Shown: positions 27,367-37,485, counted from the stretch's first letter. The stretch is 64,000 bases of DNA from Rhodobacteraceae bacterium HIMB11 (GCA_000472185.1 AVDB01000003.1:248001-312000), one strand, 5' to 3'. Notes: generated from the letters alone by a model not told the origin. Numbers and translations are program-made.

Positions 27367-27395
27367 TTGACTTATGTTCAGATGCCCCTTATACG
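27367..27395 (+). promoter_or_regulatory. Sigma-70-type promoter of rpmH
   Basis: TTGACT (27367-27372), a 17-bp spacer and TATACG (27390-27395) lie about 65 bp upstream of the rpmH start. Spacing and both hexamers fit a strong housekeeping promoter for the rpmH-rnpA-yidD unit. Confidence 0.7.
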
Positions 27396-27460
27396 CAGCA
27401 GCTCAGAATTACCTTTGGCGCGAATCTGGTTTTGCGTCGATCAAAAACGGAGACGGAGCG

Positions 27461-27595
27461 ATGAAACGCACCTTTCAACCATCAAACTTGGTTCGCAAAC
27501 GCCGCCACGGTTTTCGCTCGCGTATGGCGACAAAGAACGGCCGTAAAATCCTAAACGCACGTCGTGCGCGCGGCCGGAAGTCATTGAGCGCGTAA
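27461..27595 (+). CDS. rpmH: 50S ribosomal protein L34
   Basis: A 44-residue, highly basic ribosomal protein: [18 protein letters not shown] at the N-terminus and [12 protein letters not shown] at the end, the full canonical sequence. GGAG precedes the ATG. It is first in the classic rpmH-rnpA-yidD order. Confidence 0.98.
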   Translation: MKRTFQPSNLVRKRRHGFRSRMATKNGRKILNARRARGRKSLSA

Positions 27596-27647
27596 TTTAC
27601 GCGCCATCGACAAAAGTTCCAAGGCATCGCCAGTTGGGAGCGTGAGC

Positions 27648-28043
27648 ATGTCAGATAGACAGCACACAAATACCCTGCAAGCGGTGTCTTTTTCTGTTTC
27701 TGGCATTCAAGTCATTGAAAAGCGTCCCGACTTTTTGCGCGCAGCGCGTGGACAACGCCATCATTCCAAAACAGTCATCGTTCAAAAGTTTGACCGCGAG
27801 GACGGTGCGGGAATTCGCGTTGGTTTCACTTGTTCGAAAAAGGTTGGAAACGCCGTGTTACGCAATCGGGCCAAACGGCGATTGCGGGCGGCCGCACAAA
27901 TGATACTGGCACACCACGGTCAATTGGGGTGCGATTACGTTTTAATTGGCAAGCACGACACCACAGCGAATTTACCGTTTGATCGACTGCAGTCAGATTT
28001 GAAATATAGCTTGTCCCAACTTGCAAACGGCGGCACGAAATGA
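27648..28043 (+). CDS. rnpA: Ribonuclease P protein component
   Basis: A 131-residue basic protein that assists the RNase P RNA in tRNA 5' maturation. The signature VGFTCSKKVGNAVLRNRAKRR (residues about 62-82) is the RNA-binding RNR motif. I chose ATG 27648 because GGGAG is 8 bases upstream; the GTG at 27642 is too close. It overlaps the yidD start as ATGA. Confidence 0.94.
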   Translation: MSDRQHTNTLQAVSFSVSGIQVIEKRPDFLRAARGQRHHSKTVIVQKFDREDGAGIRVGFTCSKKVGNAVLRNRAKRRLRAAAQMILAHHGQLGCDYVLIGKHDTTANLPFDRLQSDLKYSLSQLANGGTK

Positions 28044-28288
28044 GCCCACTTGCATGGATATTCTCGCTCCCTGTTAAAGGGTATCGCCTGATTTTTTCGC
28101 CATGGGTTGGATTTAATTGTCGTTATCAACCAACCTGCAGCCAATACGCATTAGACGCCCTGAAAAAGCACGGCGGCCTGATCGGTGGATTTTACGCCGC
28201 ACGACGCATCTTGCGATGCAACCCATGGGGCGGATGCGGTTATGATCCCGTTCCGCCCAAAAAAGACCGATCAAACACGCAGAGCTAG
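28040..28288 (+). CDS. yidD: Membrane protein insertion efficiency factor YidD
   Basis: An 82-residue peripheral membrane protein that helps YidC-dependent insertion. The hallmark is CRYQPTCSQYALDALKKHG followed by RILRCNPWGGCGYDPVP, with the conserved cysteines. It is coupled to rnpA. The last 18 bases overlap the end of the convergent broken hydrolase. Confidence 0.94.
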   Translation: MSPLAWIFSLPVKGYRLIFSPWVGFNCRYQPTCSQYALDALKKHGGLIGGFYAARRILRCNPWGGCGYDPVPPKKDRSNTQS

Positions 28289-29211
28289 CTCACTATCCCG
28301 CGTTTTGGTGCGGGTTGGAATGGATACGCGATCAATTTCACCGCAGATCGTCAAATAGACATCTTGCAAAAAATGCGTGTCATCAAAATACCATGTATGA
28401 CCGTGGTTGAAAGATTCATCGCGAAAACGGTTTTCGTAATATTCACCGCAATGAACATCCGCAACTTTGTCATGCAATGGCGCCTCTAACCCACGTCTGC
28501 CAGCACGCGGTGCGACACCAATGCGTTTTACCGCAGAAACCGACAGCGCATTGTCGAATGGATTGTGGTAATTCGTTAATCGCGCACAATTCCGATATAA
28601 TGATGATGATTTTGGATTCCCCGCAGACAACGAGGCAACCGATACATCCGCGCCGACCAACATCACTTGGCTAACGGACCAACTTTTTTGCGCGATATCT
28701 GCGGTATCGTCGGCATCATCAAATGCCTCTCGCACGACATATGCCCCCATGGAATGTGCCATAACATGCATGTCGATTTTGCACGCGGGTTCTTGCATCT
28801 TTGCGAATGCATGAATGCCATGTTTCACCAACATCAATGCTGATTTTTGGCATCATGACGATCCTCAAGATAGTTCAGAACATAATCTACTGACGGCCAA
28901 TCAAAGCTCACAATAACCCCATCAAAGCCATTGCGTTCCAAACCGCGCTGCAATTTTCGTTGGCGTTCTAAAACGGTTTCTTGGGAAGAATTGTACCCAT
29001 GCACATAAAATACAATGTCACCCGTCGTCTGCGTGTTCCGCGTGCCTGAACTGGCCTGTTCTGAAACGGCATCACACCAAGCGCGAGGGGACATTTTGTG
29101 GCGAAATTTTGGGGTATCCTCATCGGACGGTACGCCCAAGAAATAAACGACCCCTGGTTCATCGCTACGTCCATCTGCAGATTTGGAACGGGCAACCAAC
29201 ATATAATCCAT
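28271..29211 (-). pseudogene. Alpha/beta hydrolase (DUF900-like), frameshifted
   Basis: Two adjacent reading frames encode the two halves of one enzyme. The first (28834-29211) holds the oxyanion region FYVHGYNSSQETVLER and ends soon after NYLEDRHDAK; the second (28271 to about 28837) continues SALMLVKHGIHAF and has the nucleophile elbow AHSMGAYVV and a late HTWYFDD with a possible catalytic His. The break falls in a run of five A residues near 28845; one more A would restore the frame. It is therefore a recent 1-base deletion or a sequencing error in a homopolymer. Confidence 0.8.
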
Positions 29212-29311
29212 AATAAAATCTCCTAATAAAATAAAACTAATGTACCATATTTTGTGGATTTTAGAAACAACATTGCTTGTGCAACATCATCGGATTCAGT
29301 ACATCGGCTCC

Positions 29312-30181
29312 ATGTTAGATGACCTTGATGATATCCACCCATTGTTCGCGGGTGCCCCCTCGACAACCGAATTCAAAAGATTGCGCAAACGCATTGTACG
29401 TAACGTGCGCGAAGCGATTGAACAGTTTGGCATGATTGAACGGGACGCGCGGTGGCTGGTGTGTTTATCGGGAGGCAAGGACAGCTATACGCTCTTGGCT
29501 GTTTTGTACGAACTGAAATGGCGGGGTCTTTTGCCCGTTGAAATTTTAGCCTGCAATTTGGATCAGGGTCAGCCTGGTTTTCCCGCCACGGTTCTTCCTG
29601 AGTTTTTGGAAAAAATGGGCGTTCCCCATCGCATCGAATATCAGGATACTTATTCCGTGGTCATGGACAAAGTTCCGGAAGGCAGAACTTTCTGCGCCCT
29701 TTGTTCCCGCCTAAGACGGGGGCATTTGTACCGCATCGCCCGCGAGGAAGGGTGTTCAGCCGTAGTTTTGGGGCATCACCGCGATGATATGTTGGAAACA
29801 TTTTTCATGAACCTGTTTCATGGCGGGCGTTTGGCAACAATGCCGCCAAAACTTGTGAATGAAGAAGGTGATTTATTCGTTTATCGCCCACTTGCATTTG
29901 TCGCAGAAAAAGATTGCGACAGCTTTGCGCGCGCCATGCAATACCCGATCATTCCCTGTGATCTGTGTGGATCGCAGGATGGTTTGCAGCGTCAGCAAGT
30001 GAAACAAATTTTGGACCAATGGGAAAAAAACTCTCCTGGTCGTCGTCAGGTGATGTTCCGCGCCCTTATGAACGTCCGGCCATCGCATTTGGTTGATCCC
30101 AAACTGTTCGATTTTGCAGGGTTGATGCGTGATCCTGGTAAATTTGAACTAAATTCGCACGACATTCCCGATTTACGTTAA
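29312..30181 (+). CDS. ttcA: tRNA 2-thiocytidine(32) synthetase TtcA
   Basis: About 289 residues. The enzyme thiolates C32 of certain tRNAs using ATP and an iron-sulfur cluster. The PP-loop [10 protein letters not shown] lies near residue 57; CALC near 130 and CDLCG near 220 supply the cluster-binding cysteines; [20 protein letters not shown] is a further hallmark. The frame is open upstream to 29240, but ATG 29312 matches the usual start. No strong ribosome binding site is visible. Confidence 0.93.
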   Translation: MLDDLDDIHPLFAGAPSTTEFKRLRKRIVRNVREAIEQFGMIERDARWLVCLSGGKDSYTLLAVLYELKWRGLLPVEILACNLDQGQPGFPATVLPEFLEKMGVPHRIEYQDTYSVVMDKVPEGRTFCALCSRLRRGHLYRIAREEGCSAVVLGHHRDDMLETFFMNLFHGGRLATMPPKLVNEEGDLFVYRPLAFVAEKDCDSFARAMQYPIIPCDLCGSQDGLQRQQVKQILDQWEKNSPGRRQVMFRALMNVRPSHLVDPKLFDFAGLMRDPGKFELNSHDIPDLR

Positions 30182-30241
30182 GCGCGTCTTAGCATTCTCT
30201 CTTCACCTTGGGCACATTGCGGTATCAAGGGGACGCTCAAC

Positions 30242-30694
30242 ATGGGCATCATCGATAAATTTGACGATTCGGTTCGGCTAAATCTGCGTCGATTTGGATT
30301 AACTGCATTGCAGTTGTTTTCCGTCACCGTGGCGTTAAATGTGCCGCTAGAGGTTGCATTGTTGTGCGGCACATCCCGTTCGGCGCTGGCGCTACTGGGG
30401 TCACGCCCCGCAAAAATTCGCCCTACTGTTGGCAGACAGATGTATCGTACGGCAAAGCATCTATTGGCGAATTTTTCACCCTTTGCCGAGAGTTCAACGA
30501 TCAAACCCTGTCTATTGTTTGCCATGCAACTTGACGGGCTTGATGCATGGCGCACGCGATTTGGGCGAGAGGCAACGTGGACGCTATTGCAACACGCCTA
30601 TGATCGGATCAATTGTGCATCCACTGGCCTCAGAAAAGGTGTGGCATGGATGGAAGGCTATTTCAAAAAGCAACGCCGCAAAGCCGCCGTTTAG
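30242..30694 (+). CDS. Hypothetical protein
   Basis: A 150-residue protein with AGGGGAC before its ATG. It has a moderately hydrophobic stretch near 17-47 (TALQLFSVTVALNVPLEVALL) and a basic C-terminus ending KKQRRKAAV. No signal peptide, known motif or family is recognised. It lies between ttcA and yidC in the same direction. It could be a small membrane-associated protein; translation is supported only by the ribosome binding site and the open frame. Confidence 0.5.
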   Translation: MGIIDKFDDSVRLNLRRFGLTALQLFSVTVALNVPLEVALLCGTSRSALALLGSRPAKIRPTVGRQMYRTAKHLLANFSPFAESSTIKPCLLFAMQLDGLDAWRTRFGREATWTLLQHAYDRINCASTGLRKGVAWMEGYFKKQRRKAAV

Positions 30695-30811
30695 CGCATT
30701 TTCCCGTGCGATACAGGCGTTGATCCGCAAAAACGCCCTCTTGCCTCTTGACCTTTTAAGTCAATCTCTATTGAACCCACCTCAGTATTGACACGACAGG
30801 TGGCGCCTAAA

Positions 30812-32599
30812 ATGGATGATCAAAACAAAAACCTAATTCTTGCTTCGGTCCTCAGCATGCTTGTGCTGATCGTATGGTTCGTTTTGTTTCCCCCACCCGT
30901 CCCAGAAGAACAGGTGACCGATGCCGCCGATGCAATTGCAACGCCTGTTGAATTGCCCGCCACCGATCAGGAAACGCAGATCGTTGCCGATGAACAGGTT
31001 GCAACCACGGCTGAGGCCGCGCGTGTGACGGTGGATACCCCGAGAATTTCTGGATCAATTTCAACAGTTGGCGCGCGCCTAGACATGCTGCAGTTGAAAG
31101 ATTTCCGCATTTCGTTGGACGAAGGCGCCGAAAACGTTCGTGTGTTGAAACCGCTGGGCGAGGATGACGCATTTTATAGCGCCTTTGGTTGGATGGCACT
31201 ATCGGGCGCGGATGCAACAGCCATGCCCACACCCGATACAATTTGGGAAATTCAGGGGAATGACGTTCTAACCCCAAACGCGCCTGTGACGCTGACATGG
31301 AACAATGGTCAGGGCCTGAAATTCATCCACGAAGTCTCCGTTGACGCCGATTTCCTTTTCACCGTTCGCCAAAGCGTTGAAAACACATCCGGCCAAGAGG
31401 CGACACTGCGCCCCTATGGATTGTTGCGGCGTCATGGCGAACCTTCGGATGTGAAGAATTTCTTTATCCTGCACGAAGGCATCATCCGTATGACAGATGG
31501 CGAACTTGCCGAAGACGGCTATAGCGATGTTGCAGATTTTGACATTGATCCACGTGAAGGCACCCATGCAGACCGCCAAGACGTTGCAGAAAGTGGCTGG
31601 ATTGGTTTTACAGATCACTATTGGATGTCAGTCCTTGCACCCGAAAAAGGCACAGGTTTCCGTTCAACGGCCAAATATTTTGAGGCCTCAAATATCTACC
31701 AAACCGAGGCTGTTTTAAATCCATTGGTAGTTGCAAACGGCACAGCGGTCAGCGCGACAACACAGATGTTTGTTGGTGCAAAAGAATGGGAAACGATCCG
31801 CAACTATGAAAAAACAGGGATCGAAGGGTTTCTTGATAGCATTGATTGGGGCTGGTTCTTTTTCATCACCAAACCAATGTTTGCGGTTTTGCATTGGCTG
31901 AACCTTTTGATTGGCAACATGGGTTGGGCGATTATTGGACTGACACTATTGATCAAAGCGCTGTTGTTCCCATTGGCCTACAAATCCTACGTCTCGATGG
32001 CCAAGATGAAAGAATTGCAGCCTGAGATGGAAAAAATCAAAAAGCAGGCTGGTGACGATCGCCAAAAGATGCAGCAAATGACGATGAAGCTGTATCAAGA
32101 GAAAAAAGTGAACCCGGCCGCAGGTTGTTTACCGATTTTGGTTCAAATTCCAATCTTCTTCTCACTTTATAAAGTGATCTTTGTAACATTGGAATTGCGT
32201 CATGCCCCTTGGTTTGGTTGGATCAAAGACCTAAGCGCGCCTGATCCCAGTTCGATCTGGAACTTGTTTGGTTTGCTGCCCTACGCGGTACCCTCACAGG
32301 ATGGTATTTTTGTCTTTATCGCATTGGGTATTTTGCCTATCTTGCTGGGTATCTCGATGTGGCTACAACAAAAATTGAACCCAGCCCCCACCGACCCAAC
32401 GCAGGCGATGATCTTTGCATGGATGCCATGGGTCTTCATGTTCATGTTGGGTTCTTTTGCAAGTGGCTTGGTGATTTACTGGATTGCCAACAATATGATC
32501 ACCTTTACCCAACAGTATTTGATCATGCGCTCACAAGGTTTCAAACCAGATGTGTTTGGGAACATCCGTCAAAGCTTTCAACGTAAGAAAGCTGAATGA
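30812..32599 (+). CDS. yidC: Membrane protein insertase YidC
   Basis: A 595-residue insertase. An N-terminal helix (LILASVLSMLVLIVWFVLF) leads to the large periplasmic domain, then the conserved C-terminal five-helix core beginning near GWFFFITKPMFAVLHWL and including NPAAGCLPILVQIPIFFSLYKV and ASGLVIYWIANN. The strictly conserved core Arg is probably the one in SLYKVIFVTLELRHAP or its vicinity, which I cannot fix by eye. ATG 30812 follows AGGTGG. It is coupled by ATGA to the MOSC gene. Confidence 0.96.
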   Translation: MDDQNKNLILASVLSMLVLIVWFVLFPPPVPEEQVTDAADAIATPVELPATDQETQIVADEQVATTAEAARVTVDTPRISGSISTVGARLDMLQLKDFRISLDEGAENVRVLKPLGEDDAFYSAFGWMALSGADATAMPTPDTIWEIQGNDVLTPNAPVTLTWNNGQGLKFIHEVSVDADFLFTVRQSVENTSGQEATLRPYGLLRRHGEPSDVKNFFILHEGIIRMTDGELAEDGYSDVADFDIDPREGTHADRQDVAESGWIGFTDHYWMSVLAPEKGTGFRSTAKYFEASNIYQTEAVLNPLVVANGTAVSATTQMFVGAKEWETIRNYEKTGIEGFLDSIDWGWFFFITKPMFAVLHWLNLLIGNMGWAIIGLTLLIKALLFPLAYKSYVSMAKMKELQPEMEKIKKQAGDDRQKMQQMTMKLYQEKKVNPAAGCLPILVQIPIFFSLYKVIFVTLELRHAPWFGWIKDLSAPDPSSIWNLFGLLPYAVPSQDGIFVFIALGILPILLGISMWLQQKLNPAPTDPTQAMIFAWMPWVFMFMLGSFASGLVIYWIANNMITFTQQYLIMRSQGFKPDVFGNIRQSFQRKKAE

Positions 32600-33336
32600 T
32601 TAAGGTTGTTGAAATATGGCGTCACCCGATCAAATCGCATGGGCGCGAGGCGCTTAATACGGTTACGGTCACAGCGGGGCAGACGCTTCCTTTAGATCGT
32701 GCATGGGCGGTTGCGCATGACCAAACCAATGTTGATGGATCGGAATGGGCATCCTGCACCAATTTTTCACGCGGGGCCAAGGCCCCGTCGTTGATGGCCA
32801 TAAACGCAGAGTGGGATGATCAAAATCATCTGATGACCCTAACCCACCCTTCCAAAGAACCACTGTCATTCGATCCTGATCATGAGGTTTCGAAATTGAT
32901 TGATTGGACCAAAGGGATGGTACCAGAAAATCGTGCCCAATCCGCACGTCTTGTACGCGCGCAACAATCAGGGATGACCGACACCGATTATCCATCGATT
33001 TCGATTGGCAACATGGCCACCCACCGTGCGATTGAACAAAAACATGGCCGCCCACTTTCAAATTTGCGCTGGCGCTGCAACATTTGGGTTGATGGAGCTG
33101 CACCATGGGAAGAATTTGAATGGATCGGCAAAAACATTCATATCGGTGGGGTTACCTTTGAAATTAAGGAGCCTGTGACACGCTGCCTTGCGACAACGGC
33201 AAATCCAGAAACAGGTGCCAGAGACGCCGACACCTTGGCAGTTTTGAACACGTGGGATCACCAAGAGATGACAGTTTATGGTGTTGCGAGTACCAGCGGG
33301 CAGATCACCATTGGTGATGAATTACAGGTGATCTGA
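32596..33336 (+). CDS. MOSC domain protein
   Basis: A 246-residue protein with the MOSC N-terminal beta-barrel opening IWRHPIKSHGREAL, and a MOSC sulfurase-type domain whose conserved Cys lies in EPVTRCLATTANPETGARD. Such proteins act on molybdenum cofactor sulfuration or on N-hydroxylated and nitrogenous compounds. Placement between yidC and engB is typical of Rhodobacteraceae. Overlaps both neighbours (ATGA, TGATG). Confidence 0.88.
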   Translation: MIKVVEIWRHPIKSHGREALNTVTVTAGQTLPLDRAWAVAHDQTNVDGSEWASCTNFSRGAKAPSLMAINAEWDDQNHLMTLTHPSKEPLSFDPDHEVSKLIDWTKGMVPENRAQSARLVRAQQSGMTDTDYPSISIGNMATHRAIEQKHGRPLSNLRWRCNIWVDGAAPWEEFEWIGKNIHIGGVTFEIKEPVTRCLATTANPETGARDADTLAVLNTWDHQEMTVYGVASTSGQITIGDELQVI

Positions 33337-33986
33337 TGCAGCTTCCTTTTCCTTTGGCCCCTGAACCCGATGAGATGTCGCGCGAAAATGGGCGTCTATT
33401 ATTCGCGCGTGGCAGCGACTTTCTAAAAGGTGTGGTTGCCATGTCTGGACTGCCACCCGCAGATCGGATTGAGGTGTGTTTTGCAGGTCGATCAAACGTT
33501 GGAAAATCCAGTCTGATCAACGCGCTGACGGGCCGCAAAGGATTGGCACGCGCTTCAAACACACCGGGACGCACACAAGAAATCAATTTTTTCACAACAG
33601 ACGAAAGCCACTATTTGGTTGATTTACCCGGGTATGGATTTGCGAATGCACCCTTACCCGTTGTGGAAAAATGGCAGCGCCTTTTGAAGCAATATTTGTC
33701 AGGCCGTCAATCGCTGCGCCGTGCATTTGTTTTGATCGACAGTCGCCATGGCGTGAAAAAAGTAGACGAAGAAATCCTATCTTTGCTGGATTCTTCTGCG
33801 GTCACATTCCAATGCGTTATGACCAAAGCAGATAAAATCAAAGACCATCAAATAGACAAGGTTTTGGATCAGGTCCGCGGCGCATTGTCCAAACACCCTG
33901 CTGCGTTTCCTGAAATCATCGTGACCTCGTCCGAAAAGGGTGTTGGGATTGACACCCTACGGTCAACAATTGCACATATCCAATAA
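33336..33986 (+). CDS. engB: Ribosome biogenesis GTPase EngB/YsxC
   Basis: A 216-residue small GTPase needed for large-subunit assembly. GRSNVGKSSLINAL is the P-loop (G1), TPGRTQEINFF the switch I (G2), DLPGYG the G3, and TKADKIK the G4 motif. Length is normal. The start overlaps the MOSC stop. Followed closely by argB. Confidence 0.95.
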   Translation: MQLPFPLAPEPDEMSRENGRLLFARGSDFLKGVVAMSGLPPADRIEVCFAGRSNVGKSSLINALTGRKGLARASNTPGRTQEINFFTTDESHYLVDLPGYGFANAPLPVVEKWQRLLKQYLSGRQSLRRAFVLIDSRHGVKKVDEEILSLLDSSAVTFQCVMTKADKIKDHQIDKVLDQVRGALSKHPAAFPEIIVTSSEKGVGIDTLRSTIAHIQ

Positions 33987-34034
33987 TTTGGATCACCACG
34001 ATTGCGCCAAGCCAACGAAATGGAGTGCGCCAAA

Positions 34035-34898
34035 ATGAAGAAACAAGATATGAACCGTGATTGGATTGCCACCGCTCGCACGCTGTCCCAAGCGCTGCCT
34101 TACCTACAACGCTACTCGGACGCGATTGTTGTCATTAAACTAGGTGGTCACGCGATGACCAGTGACGAAGCGATGGACAGCTTTGCGCGCGACGTTGTAT
34201 TGATGCGGCAGGTTGGGATTAACCCCGTGATTGTTCATGGTGGTGGGCCAATGATCAACGCGCTGCTGGATAAGCTGGAAATCAAATCAGAATTTGTAAA
34301 TGGCAAACGCGTCACGGATGCAGCAACGATGGAAGTTGTCGAAATGGTGCTATCAGGCACTGTCAACAAACGCATCGTGCAAGCCATCAATAAACAAGGC
34401 GGTCGCGCTGTTGGCCTGTCTGGTAAGGATGCAAATTTGGTCGTCTGCGATCCTGCTGATCCTGCATTGGGACTGGTTGGCAATCCATCGGACATTAACC
34501 CAGAGGTCATTCGCACACTTTTCGAAAACGATTTGATCCCTGTGATCGCGCCATTGGGTGCAGGTCGCAATGGTGAAACGTTTAACATCAATGGGGATAC
34601 CGTTGCAGGCGCCATTGCGGGCGCATTAAACGCGGACCGCTTGTTGTTATTGACGGATGTCAGCGGCGTCAAAAACGCGGATGGCGATGTATTGACCGAA
34701 ATGAACTCTGATCAAATTCGCGAAATGACGGCTTCTGGCGTGATCGCAGGCGGGATGATCCCCAAAACGGAAACCGCCCTTGCTGCATTAGAAGAAGGCG
34801 TAAAGGCGGTTGTTATCCTGGATGGACGTGCGCCAAACGCATGTTTGTTGGAACTGTTTACAGAACATGGTGCGGGATCCATCATCAGGTTGGCGTGA
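34035..34898 (+). CDS. argB: Acetylglutamate kinase
   Basis: A 287-residue amino-acid kinase for arginine synthesis: it phosphorylates N-acetylglutamate. [10 protein letters not shown] binds [18 protein letters not shown] binds substrate, and [18 protein letters not shown] is the C-terminal ATP-site lysine region. The N-terminal helix before the kinase fold is the type seen in arginine-inhibited hexameric enzymes. ATG 34035 has GGAG upstream; the frame is open to 34002. Confidence 0.95.
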   Translation: MKKQDMNRDWIATARTLSQALPYLQRYSDAIVVIKLGGHAMTSDEAMDSFARDVVLMRQVGINPVIVHGGGPMINALLDKLEIKSEFVNGKRVTDAATMEVVEMVLSGTVNKRIVQAINKQGGRAVGLSGKDANLVVCDPADPALGLVGNPSDINPEVIRTLFENDLIPVIAPLGAGRNGETFNINGDTVAGAIAGALNADRLLLLTDVSGVKNADGDVLTEMNSDQIREMTASGVIAGGMIPKTETALAALEEGVKAVVILDGRAPNACLLELFTEHGAGSIIRLA

Positions 34899-34939
34899 TC
34901 GCGGTTGATTTTATAATGGTGCTGATTAGGTTTTAGCCC

Positions 34940-35734
34940 ATGGAACACGAAGCGGTCATTCGATTATCAATCTTTTTAGGGGTTTTCGGAGCCCTCTCTT
35001 TGGTTGAGGTTCTGAATCCGCGTCGCGCACGTGTTGTTAGCCGAAAAAAGCGGTGGTTCACAAATTGGGGCATCATCCTTGTTGACACGCTTGCATTGCG
35101 TTTACTGGCGCTGGCACTCCCCCTGCTGGCAGTTGGGGCGGCATTGGATGCGCATTCCCTTGGGCTGGGACTATTTAACATTGTTGATTTGCCAGTCGCG
35201 GTTGAATTTATCTTGGCAATCTTGGTGTTGGATTTTGCCATTTGGTTACAGCACCTGCTGACACATAAAATCCCGTTCCTGTGGCGATTACACCGCGTGC
35301 ATCACGCAGATCGCGACATGGATGTGACAACCGCGATCCGTTTCCATCCCATCGAAATTTTATTGTCCATGCTGTTAAAGATTGGACTGGTTTACCTCTT
35401 GGGGCCATCCGCACTTGCGGTGATCGTGTTTGAAATCATGCTAAATGGGCTGGCCATGTTTAATCACGCCAATATCCAACTGCCCCAACGCATTGACCAG
35501 ATTGTACGTAAAATCATTGTGACCCCAGATATGCATCGCGTACATCATTCTGTTGAACGCAGCGAACATGATGCAAACTATGGCTTTGCCCTATCAATAT
35601 GGGATCAGATATTCCGCACCTATGTCGCCCAACCAAACAAAGGGCACGACGATATGACCGTTGGATTGCAATGGCAGGATACGCGCCCTGATCAACTATG
35701 GTGGAGTTTATGGCTACCCTTTCGACGCAAATAG
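34940..35734 (+). CDS. Sterol desaturase / fatty acid hydroxylase superfamily membrane protein
   Basis: A 264-residue polytopic protein with the di-iron histidine boxes of the superfamily: HLLTH, HRVHHADRD and DMHRVHHSVERSEHDANYG. It probably hydroxylates or desaturates a lipid such as a carotenoid, hopanoid or fatty acid. It overlaps the next gene by 25 bp. The exact substrate is not shown. Confidence 0.87.
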   Translation: MEHEAVIRLSIFLGVFGALSLVEVLNPRRARVVSRKKRWFTNWGIILVDTLALRLLALALPLLAVGAALDAHSLGLGLFNIVDLPVAVEFILAILVLDFAIWLQHLLTHKIPFLWRLHRVHHADRDMDVTTAIRFHPIEILLSMLLKIGLVYLLGPSALAVIVFEIMLNGLAMFNHANIQLPQRIDQIVRKIIVTPDMHRVHHSVERSEHDANYGFALSIWDQIFRTYVAQPNKGHDDMTVGLQWQDTRPDQLWWSLWLPFRRK

Positions 35735-36378
35735 GATTTGATAATCTATCGGGCGCGTGCGCGGCACATGGATTGCGGATTGCGGGGGTGTGCGATATGC
35801 GCGGGGATGATAGCCTGCCTGAGCTCGCATCATTGGTGTTGCTTGCCCCAAGCGAACCGGGGTTTTGGGATGTGTTCGCAAACTCTGCTGAATATATTGA
35901 CGGGTTTGAACACCCCATGGATCGTTGGTCCGCGCGTGTGATCGGGAATTTAAGCACCGAATTTGGTGGAACTGCCTATTTCCCATTTGGTGGTGCGCCA
36001 TATCATCCATTTTATTCTTGGGCGCTTAGCACAGGGCGCGTTTATGCCTCTCCTCTGCGGTTTTTAGTGGATCATGAAAGCGGCCTTTATGTTTCGTTTC
36101 GGGGCGCAATCGGATTTACATATGAAATCTCAGATCCTCGCCCGGTCTTATCAACACCTTGTGCGGGATGTGCAGCACCCTGTTTAACCAGTTGCCCTGC
36201 AGATGCATTGTATGAAAACGGTTACAATGTTCCAAAATGTAAATCATATCTAATGAACGCCACCGAAAGTTGCGAAACATTCGGATGTGCGGCGCGGCGC
36301 GCGTGCCCGCACACTGCGAAAACACAGCGACCAGCGGCCCATGCCCAGTTTCACATGCGCGCCTTTATCGGGGCATAA
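35710..36378 (+). CDS. Cysteine-rich (4Fe-4S-type) ferredoxin-like protein
   Basis: About 222 residues. The C-terminal half has CAGCAAPCLTSCPADAL (four cysteines and CP of a 4Fe-4S site) and further cysteines in KCKSYL, SCETFGCAARRACPH, similar to the QueG-like ferredoxin domain but without its cobalamin-binding half. It is likely an electron carrier or reductase accessory, perhaps for the overlapping desaturase. ATG 35710 follows GGTGGAG. Confidence 0.75.
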   Translation: MATLSTQIGFDNLSGACAAHGLRIAGVCDMRGDDSLPELASLVLLAPSEPGFWDVFANSAEYIDGFEHPMDRWSARVIGNLSTEFGGTAYFPFGGAPYHPFYSWALSTGRVYASPLRFLVDHESGLYVSFRGAIGFTYEISDPRPVLSTPCAGCAAPCLTSCPADALYENGYNVPKCKSYLMNATESCETFGCAARRACPHTAKTQRPAAHAQFHMRAFIGA

Positions 36379-36385
36379 GCCCGAA

Positions 36386-37417
36386 TTAATCTTCGAAATC
36401 AGACCACTTTAGCTGTTGGTTACGTGTCACCGCCACTGTTAGTGTTTTGCCAACAACCTTATCAAACTCAAATCCCGCAATCTCACCTGATCCTGGACGG
36501 CGCGCCCAGATATCGGATTCCGTAATCACGTGACCCGCGGCCAAATCTGCATCCGCGACAACAGACGCACGGGCAAAGCGATACACATCCTCTTCAGGAC
36601 CTGTGCGCTGTTTTGGGTTCATCAACGCGGTGTGGATTTCACGGGATCGGTCAATCAAAAACCGCAGCTCCGCAGGGTCCATCGAATTGATAATGTCTGG
36701 CCCTTTGCGATAGCGTGTGTCGGTGTAGTGACGTTCCAAGATCGACGCGCCCAGCGCGACAGAGGCCAGCGCCATTTCAGGGCCAATTGAGTGATCAGAA
36801 AAACCAACAACCGCATTTGGGAAGGCCGATTTCAAATCGGTGACACCCTGCAAACTAACAATTTCGGGCGGTGAGGGATAAAGGTTTGTGCATTCCAATA
36901 ACGCATATTCAATGCCCGCATCCTCAAGAATTTGAACGCTTTCTTGCAGAGTTTCAATCGTCTGCATGCCCGTTGACATGATCACTGGCTTACCCTTGCG
37001 CGCAATGTGACGAATGAGGGGCAGATTGTCCGCCTCACCCGATCCGATTTTGTATGCAGGCACGTCCAAGGTTTCCAAGAAATCCGCCGCCGCACGCGAG
37101 AAGGGTGTTGAGATATAGATCAATCCCAATTCTTCGGTGTAGCGTTTTAGTTCGGCTTCATCCTCGCGCGATAATGCGCATTGCGCCATGACATCCCAAA
37201 TGGACACATCTGCGTTCGGTGGGAAAATCTGTTTCGCCTCATCTGTCATTTCGTCTTCGACAATATGCGTCTGATGCTTTACACATTCACACCCAGAAAG
37301 TGCCGCAAGGCGCACCATGTTTTTCGCGACCTCTAAATCACCCCCGTGGTTGATGCCGATTTCCGCAATTACAAGGGGTGGGTGGGACGGTGATATTTCG
37401 CGATTACCGATTTTCAT
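36386..37417 (-). CDS. N-acetylneuraminate synthase family protein (NeuB-like)
   Basis: A 343-residue enzyme that condenses PEP with an N-acyl hexosamine to make a nonulosonic acid. The TIM barrel has VIAEIGINHGGDLEVAKNM, CVKHQTHIVEDEM, ISTPFSRAAADFLE, YKIGSGEADNLPLI and GFSDHS; a SAF/antifreeze-like domain lies at about residues 285-343. I chose ATG 37417, preceded by GAGG. No neuA/neuC or glycan cluster lies nearby, so the product (sialic, legionaminic or pseudaminic-type) and target are unknown. Confidence 0.86.
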   Translation of the reverse strand: MKIGNREISPSHPPLVIAEIGINHGGDLEVAKNMVRLAALSGCECVKHQTHIVEDEMTDEAKQIFPPNADVSIWDVMAQCALSREDEAELKRYTEELGLIYISTPFSRAAADFLETLDVPAYKIGSGEADNLPLIRHIARKGKPVIMSTGMQTIETLQESVQILEDAGIEYALLECTNLYPSPPEIVSLQGVTDLKSAFPNAVVGFSDHSIGPEMALASVALGASILERHYTDTRYRKGPDIINSMDPAELRFLIDRSREIHTALMNPKQRTGPEEDVYRFARASVVADADLAAGHVITESDIWARRPGSGEIAGFEFDKVVGKTLTVAVTRNQQLKWSDFED

Positions 37418-37485
37418 GGTCGCCTCATGTGTCATTTTATTTCTGTTTGCCGCATATAATCAGCAACCGCGCCGCTGGCAAAGGG

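Noticed and set aside
30178-30555. Minus-strand gene of 125 codons opposite the hypothetical protein at 30.2 kb
   Set aside because: No ribosome binding site and no recognisable domain; the plus-strand frame has a better start and fits gene direction.
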